From positions 23,363 to 87,362 of the forward strand of contig NZ_JHYC01000014.1 of the NCBI RefSeq assembly GCF_000621525.1: 64,000 bases of DNA, in the 5' to 3' direction. The notes under the pieces were generated by a model, which saw only the letters and a program-made list of their open reading frames with translations, had not been told where the DNA came from and ran no database searches. Shown one piece after another: positions 42,201 to 50,655 of this stretch. The position numbers and the translations under genes were made by a program. Position 1 is the stretch's first letter. The number at the start of each line of letters is the position of its first letter. Source of the DNA: Legionella fairfieldensis ATCC 49588 (lineage in GTDB: Bacteria > Pseudomonadota > Gammaproteobacteria > Legionellales > Legionellaceae).

Positions 42201-45200
42201 TTGTTACCTGGCATGTCTCTCAACCTGCTGAGAAAACCCTTATCGAATATTGTCAGGAGATCGTACAAAAAAAAGAGAATGCAAACCTTCTCATCGAGCT
42301 TCATTCATCAGAAGCAGTCCATGCACTGAGTTATGCTTTGGAAGCTCATTGTGAGGTTGTTCATCGGCCTGTTTTCTATATTGACAAGCCCGATGATCTG
42401 ATTTGTTCAGCCCCCTTTATACGTCTTAATTCTGATAAAACGGGTACCTTTTGTAAAGGACCGGGGGGACCTTTGTACGATTTTTTGCAGGATCATCGGC
42501 AAGGTGAGGCACCTGTGCTGCTAGTGAACTATGATGCGTTTGAGGCCGAAGACCTCGTACGCTTCAATAGTTTGTTGGATAAAGCACGCCATGTGGATGG
42601 CATTTCTTTACCCAAGGATGCCCTGGTGATTGGTTTAATGAATGTAAAAAAACCGGATTGTTACCAAGGGTCTGATTTTTATTCACGTTTTACTAAAAGA
42701 GCCCCCTGTCCTGTCGCAAACAGCAAGTTAACCGAGATGCTTCCTTCTCCCATCCAGGTTGCCCGGAATGACGTAACGCTAAAAACAGTGATTAATCTCT
42801 ATCATGCACCTGACTGGCAAAGTCGTTTATTAGGGCGGTGGATTCTCAATGGGAAGCAATTAAATTATCAAGAAGGCGAACTGCAAAAGGCGCTACAAGC
42901 CGGGTTGCCGATTGAGCTACAAAATGGTTTATGGGAGGATGAGGCTTTTGTGCGCTTCTGGCAGCAGTTGCGGCTGGGTGGTATTCGTCACCAGGGCAAG
43001 ATCCTGCGCCTTCCAGCAGAGATTTCATTGACGCGAAAAGAAGGCTATAACTGGGCTGTGTTAAGTCCGATTTTAGAAGTAAAGCCTGAACCCGTTCCTG
43101 AAAAAGCCTTTTTATTAAATCCTGGCACCTTGAAGGATTTTTTCGACCAATATATTTATCAGGATAGTAGTAAAACCTTGAAAATAGCGTCTGGATTAAT
43201 TCATGAAGCGAAGGAAAGTCTGACAGTCCATGTTACACGGACAATGAGTGAGCATGAGTGGGCTATGCTTTTGACCGAGTGTCAGCAACGAGGGCTTCGT
43301 TTAGTGGCTCATTGTGCGCCAAATGTTGATTTACCGCAGGCTCTTGTCGGGAAATCATTCCTGGTGAATCCTTCAGCAATTACCGCTTGGCCAAGCAATC
43401 GTTTTTCACTCCCCACCCCCCCAGTCATTATCAGCACGGATATCGATACCACTGTGGCTTTGATGACGCAAGATAATCAGGATTGGCAAGTGATTGATGT
43501 GTCTGGCTGTGAGGCGGCTGATTTATTGACTCGCATCAATACAACGTTTAATGAGCAGACATTGCAATTTGAATTTACTCGTACGGATTGTGCTCTCACG
43601 ACGGCATTAAATAATCATCAAAAGGTTATTTTGAAGGGCCAATTTTCTCCTGCACTAGCGGATGCCTTGGCGCCCTTGTTCCTTAAAAATCAGGATAAAA
43701 CGAGTGGCCAGCTTCTCTGCATTAGTGATAACCAGACCGCTTTTTCCTATTTGCCAACCCTGGCCATTCATAAGGTAACTGTACAAGAGAAATGGGGTTG
43801 CCTGAAATCATCTGGTAAATTATCGAAGAGTCTGGAGCCTTTTCTGGCCACTGAATCTTTAGGTAGCCTGCGTGCTCGTCAAGCTTTTTTGGCTCTTTAT
43901 CCCAACAAGCCGAGTGATGACAATTGGCGAGGTCTGTATGATTTACCTCAGGCAATGATCCATCAAGTGAATAATGAATTAACGTTAGCACAACAAGCGC
44001 AAGCTTTTATGCAGGCACGTCGCGATGACGTTAATACTATGTTAGACAAAGAACCCATGGTTTTTCTGACTGGCCTTTCAGGAGTAGGCAAGTCAACCTT
44101 TGTCAAAAATGAGCTTTGTGGCGAAGCGGACAAATTGTATGTTGGGGAGAATCAACTAAAAAAATGGGCGCAAGCCGATCAATCCAAACGTCGCGTTCTT
44201 TTTCTTGATGAAGCGAATTTAAGTGCGCGAAGCTGGAGTGAATTTGAAGGGTTGTTTCATAATCCACCTGGTATTTTAATTGATGGCTCTTTTTATCCAC
44301 TAAGTCTTCAGCATAAGGTTATTTTTGCGGGAAATCCCGTGACTTATGGCGATGAACGTCAACTCTCTTCTTTTTTTAGACGTCATGGGCATGCGGTCTT
44401 GTTCACGCCACTTTCTGCGGCAGTTATTCATGAAAAAATCATTAAACCGGTTTTTAAGGGACAATCAATAGCTCCTGCAGATATTGACTGCATTAGTCAC
44501 AACTTGCGGTCAGTCTATCATTTTATTTGTAACTGCTCGAAAACAGAAGTGCTTATTTCTCCGCGTGAATTGCAGATGATGGCGCTTTTAACACTCAATC
44601 GTCTTAGTCAACAGCCCAATCAGTCGGCGGATGCGATTTCCAGACAAATTGCTTACGTGCTTGCTAAACCGTTAGTGCCTTCTACGCAAGCAGCCAACTT
44701 TGAGCAACAATTTAAACCCCAATGGCAACCGAATGTGCCTAAACGAGCCACAACTACCGTTGGCATGCTCATCACCTCCTCAAGACAGCCGATTAAACAA
44801 CAATTAGATGACAGACTTGCACTCCGGGAGTGGCGTTATGCGAATGCCGAGTCACTTAACGAGGAGCAAAAATACGGGGGCCTTGGCGGGATTGTTTTTG
44901 AAGGCAACCCGGGCGTAGGAAAAAGTGAGTTAGTCATTGCCACACTGCGTGCGCGAGGTTATGAACAGGAACACGATTTACAAAATCCAACAACAAAAAC
45001 CAAGCCCTTTTATCTCCTGCCCGTGAGTATGGCCTTAGAGGAAAAGAAAGAGCTTCTTCTTAAAGCCTTTCATGAAGGGGCAGTGGTAGTTATCGATGAA
45101 ATTAATAGCTCGCCCATGATGGAGCAATATCTTAATGCGTTGCTTATGGGTAAAACCCTCGATAACCAATGTGCCAAACAGCCAGGATTTATGATTATTG

Positions 45201-45970
45201 GAACGCAAAATCCCATCACCATGGCGGGACGACGCGCCGCAAGTCCTGCTCTTTTACGGCGCCTGACTCTTATCGAAGTACCCGAATATACAACCGAGGA
45301 ACTAGAAGCTATTTTGCAACACCAGGGGCTTCCTTATGAGGAGGCTACCTCTCTTGTCAAGGCTTATGAAAGGAATGTAAAAAAAGCGCAAGAAAATCAC
45401 TTCACTCCTGCACCTACTCTTCGTGACCTACTCAAAGTGGCGAAACAGGCGATTAGAGCTCAATCGACACCGATAAGACAAGAGGAAAAAAAGGAAATAC
45501 CTGTGATTCCTCTTCCTGTACCACAAAAACAGCAGCAGTCAGCTAAATCCAAACCAAAAAGCGCTTCTCTGTTTATTATAGGACTCGGTCTTTTATCCAT
45601 CATCATAGGGGTAGTATTAGCTACAATACCTCTCCCGTTCATCACTCAGTTGTTGGGTGGTGGTTTCATAGGGATGGGAATCAGTCTCGCATTAGGGATC
45701 ACAGGTTTTGGCCTTTCACTCTTCGGGGGCTATCGTCTCCGTAAACACCGACAAGAGGCTGATTCTTCCCCCATTATTTCACCATCGCCATCCCAGGAAG
45801 CAATCAACGCCTATCCTCATACTTTGGTGAACGAATTAGGTGTGCAAAGAGTAAAACAAACCAATGATCCACTGTCTCAGGAATCTGATTTAACCAATAC
45901 CCATAACTTCCATATAAAAAAAACGCCTCCATCTACAAAACCTGATTCTGAGAAAAGCTTGAACCCATAA
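39260..45970 (+). CDS. Giant LRR / C58-like / double-AAA protein (candidate effector)
   Basis: The protein of about 2,236 residues has several regions. Residues ~275-615 are leucine-rich repeats (PKLTALSLCSCELTELRLDD, NLEKLDLSNSYF). Around 690-820 a possible cysteine-protease-like domain shows DGICNT (C696), NNAWHSIAL (H782) and VYDPNY (D798); the His-Asp spacing of 16 matches YopT. After diverged AAA-like segments (~1000-1550), two AAA modules carry GLSGVGKST (~1608) with VLFLDEANL, and GNPGVGKSE (~1880) with VVVIDEINSSP. A C-terminal membrane hairpin (~2100-2150) follows. There is no signal peptide. I start at the ATG at 39260; an in-frame TTG at 39248 is possible. LRR plus host-like domains suggest a secreted effector; the activity is not known. 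Confidence 0.7.
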   Translation: MTLPNAFYYSETQSQINYSRNYTGNLDVNRLIHGKPYWIQPSLPQMKKEKKLILSDWSAQNWSDVKAAKVGSYFNILIEQGFSIYIWHAKEIKPLTQEGILPYLSPGSRAQITPAYPEEIIEAAARHGLASNTILQLDDHWMRCLLQRDDSLPRELIASDFFKIGSIYSHANLADIIKHAQPPLTSIVSDVFSQTKTMNTLIHDYFPDYPIKEDYKELELVGSELDDLNNLPIEDVSKIERIKLIGEFNSNSPLFKRNYPELEGNPYSSYFIFDSCHTAPKLKILDLSDFSFPSDFIQLYEGELKRLEELILGDITKKEAKNLRIAVRDGQLKKLNIPACADLKWPKGGYLYESPPKLRDVILSNKNILDEEAQDKSIQELWKFLNGLSQSIETLEIQKWHWIFSVNNGEEYDCPLKSLNKLRELKLWGCPEVSITMSFLEATPKLTALSLCSCELTELRLDDNSLVNLEKLDLSNSYFDIDALPSLFKAAPNIKELNLYNCRAGKDNYPIENVRLLNDIITKASHLKKLTLKHGSNSKYGSFFADGLVSSFDRPSYPNVESITLKGDGNLTWDQLNRLHQAASNLKELRISSDIKITDEKVRARLKSIPSVRIFKDSGESKASIEQTSPQPVRDENFEDHLEEFKNFKPDEEKAFHYSGRNKTQNQGMIIEKLSQYLTLTDQHLHAIHRLQDGICNTLTHYFQDKSMEEWSRFIEKTSQWDGKAATIDNELSELFNELWAYVTHYQLQNYPHKELYLGEDFLSTLLALPAQKSFILNNAWHSIALRRKTENEWEVYDPNYVNGVKTIFTEVLTDTITAAIGQLVVIESTKSVMPLLLNNPDHFLHNGGLLVLCRCDNKKDILSALSSANQFSKEAVEGLLLRNLKGKPAWAVGLKHTDEAIKALTYRLLHQLMQYYPDNYQEQLQRSLEMVTPLERQELITLLVQVYPIQAESSQDVVQRERLIDLIRSAPNQDYYEKQLVTWHVSQPAEKTLIEYCQEIVQKKENANLLIELHSSEAVHALSYALEAHCEVVHRPVFYIDKPDDLICSAPFIRLNSDKTGTFCKGPGGPLYDFLQDHRQGEAPVLLVNYDAFEAEDLVRFNSLLDKARHVDGISLPKDALVIGLMNVKKPDCYQGSDFYSRFTKRAPCPVANSKLTEMLPSPIQVARNDVTLKTVINLYHAPDWQSRLLGRWILNGKQLNYQEGELQKALQAGLPIELQNGLWEDEAFVRFWQQLRLGGIRHQGKILRLPAEISLTRKEGYNWAVLSPILEVKPEPVPEKAFLLNPGTLKDFFDQYIYQDSSKTLKIASGLIHEAKESLTVHVTRTMSEHEWAMLLTECQQRGLRLVAHCAPNVDLPQALVGKSFLVNPSAITAWPSNRFSLPTPPVIISTDIDTTVALMTQDNQDWQVIDVSGCEAADLLTRINTTFNEQTLQFEFTRTDCALTTALNNHQKVILKGQFSPALADALAPLFLKNQDKTSGQLLCISDNQTAFSYLPTLAIHKVTVQEKWGCLKSSGKLSKSLEPFLATESLGSLRARQAFLALYPNKPSDDNWRGLYDLPQAMIHQVNNELTLAQQAQAFMQARRDDVNTMLDKEPMVFLTGLSGVGKSTFVKNELCGEADKLYVGENQLKKWAQADQSKRRVLFLDEANLSARSWSEFEGLFHNPPGILIDGSFYPLSLQHKVIFAGNPVTYGDERQLSSFFRRHGHAVLFTPLSAAVIHEKIIKPVFKGQSIAPADIDCISHNLRSVYHFICNCSKTEVLISPRELQMMALLTLNRLSQQPNQSADAISRQIAYVLAKPLVPSTQAANFEQQFKPQWQPNVPKRATTTVGMLITSSRQPIKQQLDDRLALREWRYANAESLNEEQKYGGLGGIVFEGNPGVGKSELVIATLRARGYEQEHDLQNPTTKTKPFYLLPVSMALEEKKELLLKAFHEGAVVVIDEINSSPMMEQYLNALLMGKTLDNQCAKQPGFMIIGTQNPITMAGRRAASPALLRRLTLIEVPEYTTEELEAILQHQGLPYEEATSLVKAYERNVKKAQENHFTPAPTLRDLLKVAKQAIRAQSTPIRQEEKKEIPVIPLPVPQKQQQSAKSKPKSASLFIIGLGLLSIIIGVVLATIPLPFITQLLGGGFIGMGISLALGITGFGLSLFGGYRLRKHRQEADSSPIISPSPSQEAINAYPHTLVNELGVQRVKQTNDPLSQESDLTNTHNFHIKKTPPSTKPDSEKSLNP

Positions 45971-46140
45971 AATTTTCTTCAAGTTTAAGAGTGTTCAAGA
46001 GAACAAAAGAAGCCTCGGTTTTCCAGCAGCCCCGGCTTCACCGGGAACTGCTGAAGAAACTGTTGTCAGAAAGCGCCTACTTGCCCTCCCTGACCGACTT
46101 CGGTAAAGTTCAATGATCGTTGTTTAATGGGTTGGTAATT

Positions 46141-49100
46141 ATGCAGTCAGGTTTTGTTCATTTACGTGTGCATACAGAGTTTTCGATAGTGGATGGCTTG
46201 GTTCGTATTAAACCCCTCATGAAATTACTCCCCGATAAAGGAATGAATGCTGTAGCGATCACTGATTATTGTAATCTTTTTGCCGCGGTAAAAGTATTTA
46301 AAACAGCAGTGGATGCGGGCATTAAGCCCTTATTAGGGGGTGACCTGCCTTGTCATGATCCGGAACACCCTGAACAATTAAGTTCTTTTCTCTTGTTATG
46401 TCAAAATGAGATTGGTTATCGTAATTTAACCTGTCTTGTATCGAAAGCCTATCAGGAAGGGCAGTATCAAGGACAACCAAGGGTCCATCATGATTGGATA
46501 CCGCAACACGCTGATGGTTTAATTGCTTTATCGGGAGGACGTTTGGGACGGATAGGCAAGGCTTTGTTAATGAATGATGAAGCAACAGCTTATGATTTGG
46601 CCAAATTCTATGCCGGAATCTTCCCCAATCGCTTTTATCTCGAAATTCAACGCACTAATCGTAGCGATGAGGCCGTTTATAATGAGAAGGTAGTTCGTTT
46701 GGCAGAGGCGCTGAATTTGCCCTTGGTAGCGACTAATGATGTGTGTTTTTTGCATAAAGAGGATTTTGAAGCGCATGAGGCCCGTGTTTGTATTCACGAA
46801 GGCTATTCACTTGCTGATCCACGGCGAAAGCAGAATTATAGTGTTGAGCAATATTTGCGTTCTGCTGATGAAATGATTGAATTATTCAAAGACTTGCCAC
46901 AGGCTATAAAAAATACTGTTGAAATTAGCAAGCGTTGCACCGTAAAACTTGATTTAGGTAATAATTATTTACCCAATTTTCCTATTCCTGATGAGTCGAC
47001 CGTTGAAGAGTATCTCTCTGCCTTATCAAAACGAGGACTGGAGGAGCGGTTTAAGCAGATTTTTCGTAATCAATCCGCGGAATCCATTCAGGCAAGTCGT
47101 CACATTTACGATAAACGTTTGCAAGTCGAGCTGGACGTTATTAATTCCATGGGATTCCCGGGTTATTTTCTTATTGTAGCTGATTTTATTCAATGGGCGA
47201 AGCAAAATGGCGTGCCTGTTGGTCCGGGTCGAGGATCAGGGGCTGGCTCTCTGGTGGCTTATGCTTTAAACATTACGGATCTCGATCCACTGCAATATGA
47301 ATTACTTTTTGAGCGTTTTCTCAATCCGGAACGGGTTTCCATGCCTGACTTTGACATCGACTTTTGTATGGAGGGTCGTGATCGAGTCATTGAATACGTT
47401 GCTGAAAAATATGGCCGGCAAAGCGTATCGCAGATTATAACGTTTGGTACGATGGCTGCGAAAGCAGTAGTCCGTGATGTGGGTCGAGTTCTGGGTCATC
47501 CTTACAGTTTTGTTGATAAAATAGCAAAACTGATTCCTTTTGAAATAGGAATGACACTTAACAAAGCACTTGAGGACGAAGCGGAGTTACAACGTCGCTA
47601 TCAGGACGAAGAAGAAGTTAAAGAGCTGATTGATTTAGCTTTAAAATTGGAAGGCATTACACGCAACGCAGGCAAACATGCCGGCGGTGTGGTGATTGCT
47701 CCTTCACAGTTAACTGATTTTACTGCTATCTATTGTGAAGAAGGGTCCACTCAATTAGTCAGTCAATTTGATAAGGATGATGTCGAAGCCGCAGGGCTGG
47801 TGAAATTCGACTTCCTTGGTTTAAGGACATTAACGATAATTGATTGGGCGCTCGCCATTGTCAATAAACAACGTTTGGGACAAGGTGAAGAAGCCATTGA
47901 TATTGCCATGATCCCTACGAATGATGTGCAAACATTTAATTTATTAAAAGCCTGCCAAACTACTGCTGTATTCCAGTTGGAATCCCGAGGAATGAAAGAG
48001 CTGATTCATCGTTTACAACCTGATTGTTTCGAAGACATCATTGCTTTAGTCGCGCTATTTAGACCGGGGCCTTTGCAATCGGGGATGGTAGACGATTTCA
48101 TTGATCGCAAACACGGCCGCGCAAAAGTAGAATACCCACATCCTGATTTGGAACCTATCTTAAAACCTACCTATGGTGTAATCCTTTACCAGGAGCAAGT
48201 AATGCAGATTGCACAGGTTTTAGCAAATTACACACTAGGTGCTGCTGATTTGCTCCGGCGTGCCATGGGTAAGAAAAAACCGGAAGAAATGGCAAAACAG
48301 AGGGCTATTTTTACTGAAGGCGCGGTAGCGCGTGGTGTCGATGAATACACCGCCACGCATATCTTTGATCTGATGGAGAAATTTGCCGGTTATGGTTTTA
48401 ACAAATCACATTCCGCCGCTTATGCGTTAGTCGCTTATCAAACGGCCTGGTTAAAAGCGCATTATCCTGCTGCTTTTATGGCTGCTGTGATGTCATCGGA
48501 TATGGATAATACGGATAAAGTAGTTACCTTTATTGATGAATGCGCACAGATGAAGCTTAATGTGTTACCTCCTACGGTTAATCATTCTCATTATCAATTT
48601 ACTATTAAGGACAACCACACCATCCTTTATGGGCTTGGAGCAATTAAGGGGGTAGGAGAGTCTGCCATTCATTGTATTATTGATGAACGACAAAAGGCTG
48701 GAACATATACTGGTCTATTCAGTTTTTGTCAACGTGTAGACTTGCGTAAGGTAAACCGTCGTGTTCTGGAAGCATTGATTAAAAGTGGCGCGATGGATGA
48801 CTGGTCTGTTGAACGTTCCATCCTTTTCGCGTCTCTGGAAAAAGCGTTAAAAGTGGCTGATAAAGTACACCAAAACCACTTGAGCGGGCAGACGGATTTA
48901 TTTTCTTTGATCATGGAAGAGGCAAATAATGAGGAAGATTATGAGAATTGTAAACCCTGGCCTGAAACTCAGCGTTTAAATGGGGAAAAGGAAACACTGG
49001 GATTCTATTTAACAGGTCATCCAGCCACTTATTATTGTCAGGAATTTAAAGCGTTTATTAATCCTGTTAGCCATTTAAATGCTGCTACGATGAAAAAAGC

Positions 49101-49590
49101 CATGATTTGCGGTTTAGTGACTTCCATTAGACGAGTGATGACCAAACGCGGTAAAAAATTAATGATTATTGGTTTGGAAGATGCTACAGCCAAACTGGAT
49201 GTAGTGGTATTTTCTGAAGTTTATGAGGCACAACAAATCGATGTGCAGGCAGGGCAAATGCTCATCGTTGAAGGGGAGATAGCGACAGACGATTACAGTG
49301 GTGGTGTAAAAATGACCGCGAGTCAATTATACAGTATTGAACAGGCACGGACACGTTTTGCAAAATGTATTCGATTGACCGTAGCTGCTGAAAATCATTC
49401 TATTATCCCGACGTTACAATCCGTTTTAAAAGCAAATAAGGGGAATTGTGTAATACAGCTTCACTATTCCAACAGGAAGGCCAGTGCTATTTTGAATCTG
49501 GCTTCGGATTGGCGAGTTTCTCCCAGTGATGAGTTATTAAACGCACTTGGCGAGTTATTAGGACAGGAAAAAGTGGTTATGAATTATTAA
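46141..49590 (+). CDS. dnaE: DNA polymerase III alpha subunit
   Basis: DnaE is the replicative polymerase. The 1,149-residue protein starts MQSGFVHLRVHTEFSIVDGL with the PHP domain. The polymerase core has VPVGPGRGSGAGSLVAYALN near 360 and the catalytic aspartates in PDFDIDFCMEGRDRVIEY near 402. HhH and OB domains occupy the C-terminal third. I prefer the ATG at 46141 because it gives the conserved N-terminus; the frame is open 21 bp further. The preceding gap 45971-46140 has a hairpin with CAGCAG/CTGCTG arms near 46036-46066 and no gene. Confidence 0.98.
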   Translation: MQSGFVHLRVHTEFSIVDGLVRIKPLMKLLPDKGMNAVAITDYCNLFAAVKVFKTAVDAGIKPLLGGDLPCHDPEHPEQLSSFLLLCQNEIGYRNLTCLVSKAYQEGQYQGQPRVHHDWIPQHADGLIALSGGRLGRIGKALLMNDEATAYDLAKFYAGIFPNRFYLEIQRTNRSDEAVYNEKVVRLAEALNLPLVATNDVCFLHKEDFEAHEARVCIHEGYSLADPRRKQNYSVEQYLRSADEMIELFKDLPQAIKNTVEISKRCTVKLDLGNNYLPNFPIPDESTVEEYLSALSKRGLEERFKQIFRNQSAESIQASRHIYDKRLQVELDVINSMGFPGYFLIVADFIQWAKQNGVPVGPGRGSGAGSLVAYALNITDLDPLQYELLFERFLNPERVSMPDFDIDFCMEGRDRVIEYVAEKYGRQSVSQIITFGTMAAKAVVRDVGRVLGHPYSFVDKIAKLIPFEIGMTLNKALEDEAELQRRYQDEEEVKELIDLALKLEGITRNAGKHAGGVVIAPSQLTDFTAIYCEEGSTQLVSQFDKDDVEAAGLVKFDFLGLRTLTIIDWALAIVNKQRLGQGEEAIDIAMIPTNDVQTFNLLKACQTTAVFQLESRGMKELIHRLQPDCFEDIIALVALFRPGPLQSGMVDDFIDRKHGRAKVEYPHPDLEPILKPTYGVILYQEQVMQIAQVLANYTLGAADLLRRAMGKKKPEEMAKQRAIFTEGAVARGVDEYTATHIFDLMEKFAGYGFNKSHSAAYALVAYQTAWLKAHYPAAFMAAVMSSDMDNTDKVVTFIDECAQMKLNVLPPTVNHSHYQFTIKDNHTILYGLGAIKGVGESAIHCIIDERQKAGTYTGLFSFCQRVDLRKVNRRVLEALIKSGAMDDWSVERSILFASLEKALKVADKVHQNHLSGQTDLFSLIMEEANNEEDYENCKPWPETQRLNGEKETLGFYLTGHPATYYCQEFKAFINPVSHLNAATMKKAMICGLVTSIRRVMTKRGKKLMIIGLEDATAKLDVVVFSEVYEAQQIDVQAGQMLIVEGEIATDDYSGGVKMTASQLYSIEQARTRFAKCIRLTVAAENHSIIPTLQSVLKANKGNCVIQLHYSNRKASAILNLASDWRVSPSDELLNALGELLGQEKVVMNY

Positions 49591-49834
49591 CAACAATAGC
49601 CGACACTCTTTTTTTGCTGACAGTCATAGGCTAACATGTAAGTCAAGATTGTAATAATAGATGATCTCCCTGTCAGGAACGACTATATATTCATCTGCGT
49701 GCAAATGACTCTTATAACCCCCACATTCCGTGGTGTATAATGATATCATTTTGTTCGCAATTTGAGCATAGATGATCGTTGTGTCACACTCGACACGGGA
49801 GCAAACCTGTTAAAGAGTGTAAGGTATTGTAATA

Positions 49835-50428
49835 ATGGCTTTTCCGGGACGAAGGGTTGCAATTGTTGTTTTGGCTTGGATTGCATTTCTCAATGGTTAT
49901 GCAGCAGACGGTGGTACTTATTTCTATCGCAATTTCTGGCTTCCTGTTTATCATGGTTTGCGTTTGGATTATTGCACGCTTGATGGCAAAAACTGTGGAA
50001 TTTCCGTGGCTAGCGGCTATTGCCAAATGATGGGTTATGAGCGGGCAGATTATCAGCTGATTGATTATAATGTGGGTCTCACCCATTTTCTGTCTACAAA
50101 ATCTCGTTGCAAAGGCTGGCGTTGTAATGGTTTTAAAACAATACGATGTTTAGCGAAGTTAAGACATGACCCGCCTGAATCTTATCATTATCGATTAAGA
50201 CGGTTTGTTTATCCCCGTTATCAGCGTTATCGCATTGCCTGGTGTTATGATGGCCAGCATGATTGCGGCCAACGGGCTGCTTTTTCTTTTTGTCGTCGAA
50301 TGGGTTATTTGAGGACAAACAGTTACCAGATACAAAAAAATGTAGCGGCAACTAAAGCAATTGGTAATCAACGATTGTGTTTTGGCAAGGGATGTAATGC
50401 TTTTAGTTATATCACTTGTTATCGTTAG
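49835..50428 (+). CDS. Exported Cys-rich protein with two tandem domains
   Basis: The 197-residue product has a signal peptide (VAIVVLAWIAFLNGYAADG) and then two homologous units of about 75-80 residues. Each has the pattern C-x6-8-CG-x-A-x3-C...GY...Y...C-x-G-x2-CN-x-F-x-x-I-x-C; compare YCTLDGKNCGISVASGYCQM with WCYDGQHDCGQRAAFSFCRR and CKGWRCNGFKTIRC with CFGKGCNAFSYITC. Six cysteines per unit suggest disulfide-stabilised domains outside the cytoplasm. I recognise the repeat but cannot assign a function. It lies between dnaE and the fleQ pair with no obvious operon partner. Confidence 0.75.
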   Translation: MAFPGRRVAIVVLAWIAFLNGYAADGGTYFYRNFWLPVYHGLRLDYCTLDGKNCGISVASGYCQMMGYERADYQLIDYNVGLTHFLSTKSRCKGWRCNGFKTIRCLAKLRHDPPESYHYRLRRFVYPRYQRYRIAWCYDGQHDCGQRAAFSFCRRMGYLRTNSYQIQKNVAATKAIGNQRLCFGKGCNAFSYITCYR

Positions 50429-50454
50429 GGAAGAACTTTGAAAAGGAAGAAATT

Positions 50455-50655
50455 TTGAAAACACTATTCGTTAAGCGGGCCGATAACAAGTTGCAGGAGA
50501 TTAGGCGACTTTTTTTCTCTGAGTATCGGGATAAAATTCATTGTGCCAAAAAATACAATGATAGTAGAAAACATAGTCATCTAATTGACAGAGTATGGGT
50601 TATTAACCAATACTCTGAATTAAAGGCTTTAAACTTGGGGATTGGGTTATTATGA
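50455..50655 (+). CDS. Small protein translationally coupled to fleQ
   Basis: A 66-residue frame starts at TTG 50455 ([20 protein letters not shown]) with AAAGGAAG at 50442-50449. It ends in TGA overlapping the fleQ ATG (ATGA). It is polar and basic, with no membrane segment. The coupling suggests real translation and control of fleQ expression. I do not recognise a family. The frame is open further upstream to 50416, but the Shine-Dalgarno sequence favours the TTG. Confidence 0.5.
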   Translation: MKTLFVKRADNKLQEIRRLFFSEYRDKIHCAKKYNDSRKHSHLIDRVWVINQYSELKALNLGIGLL

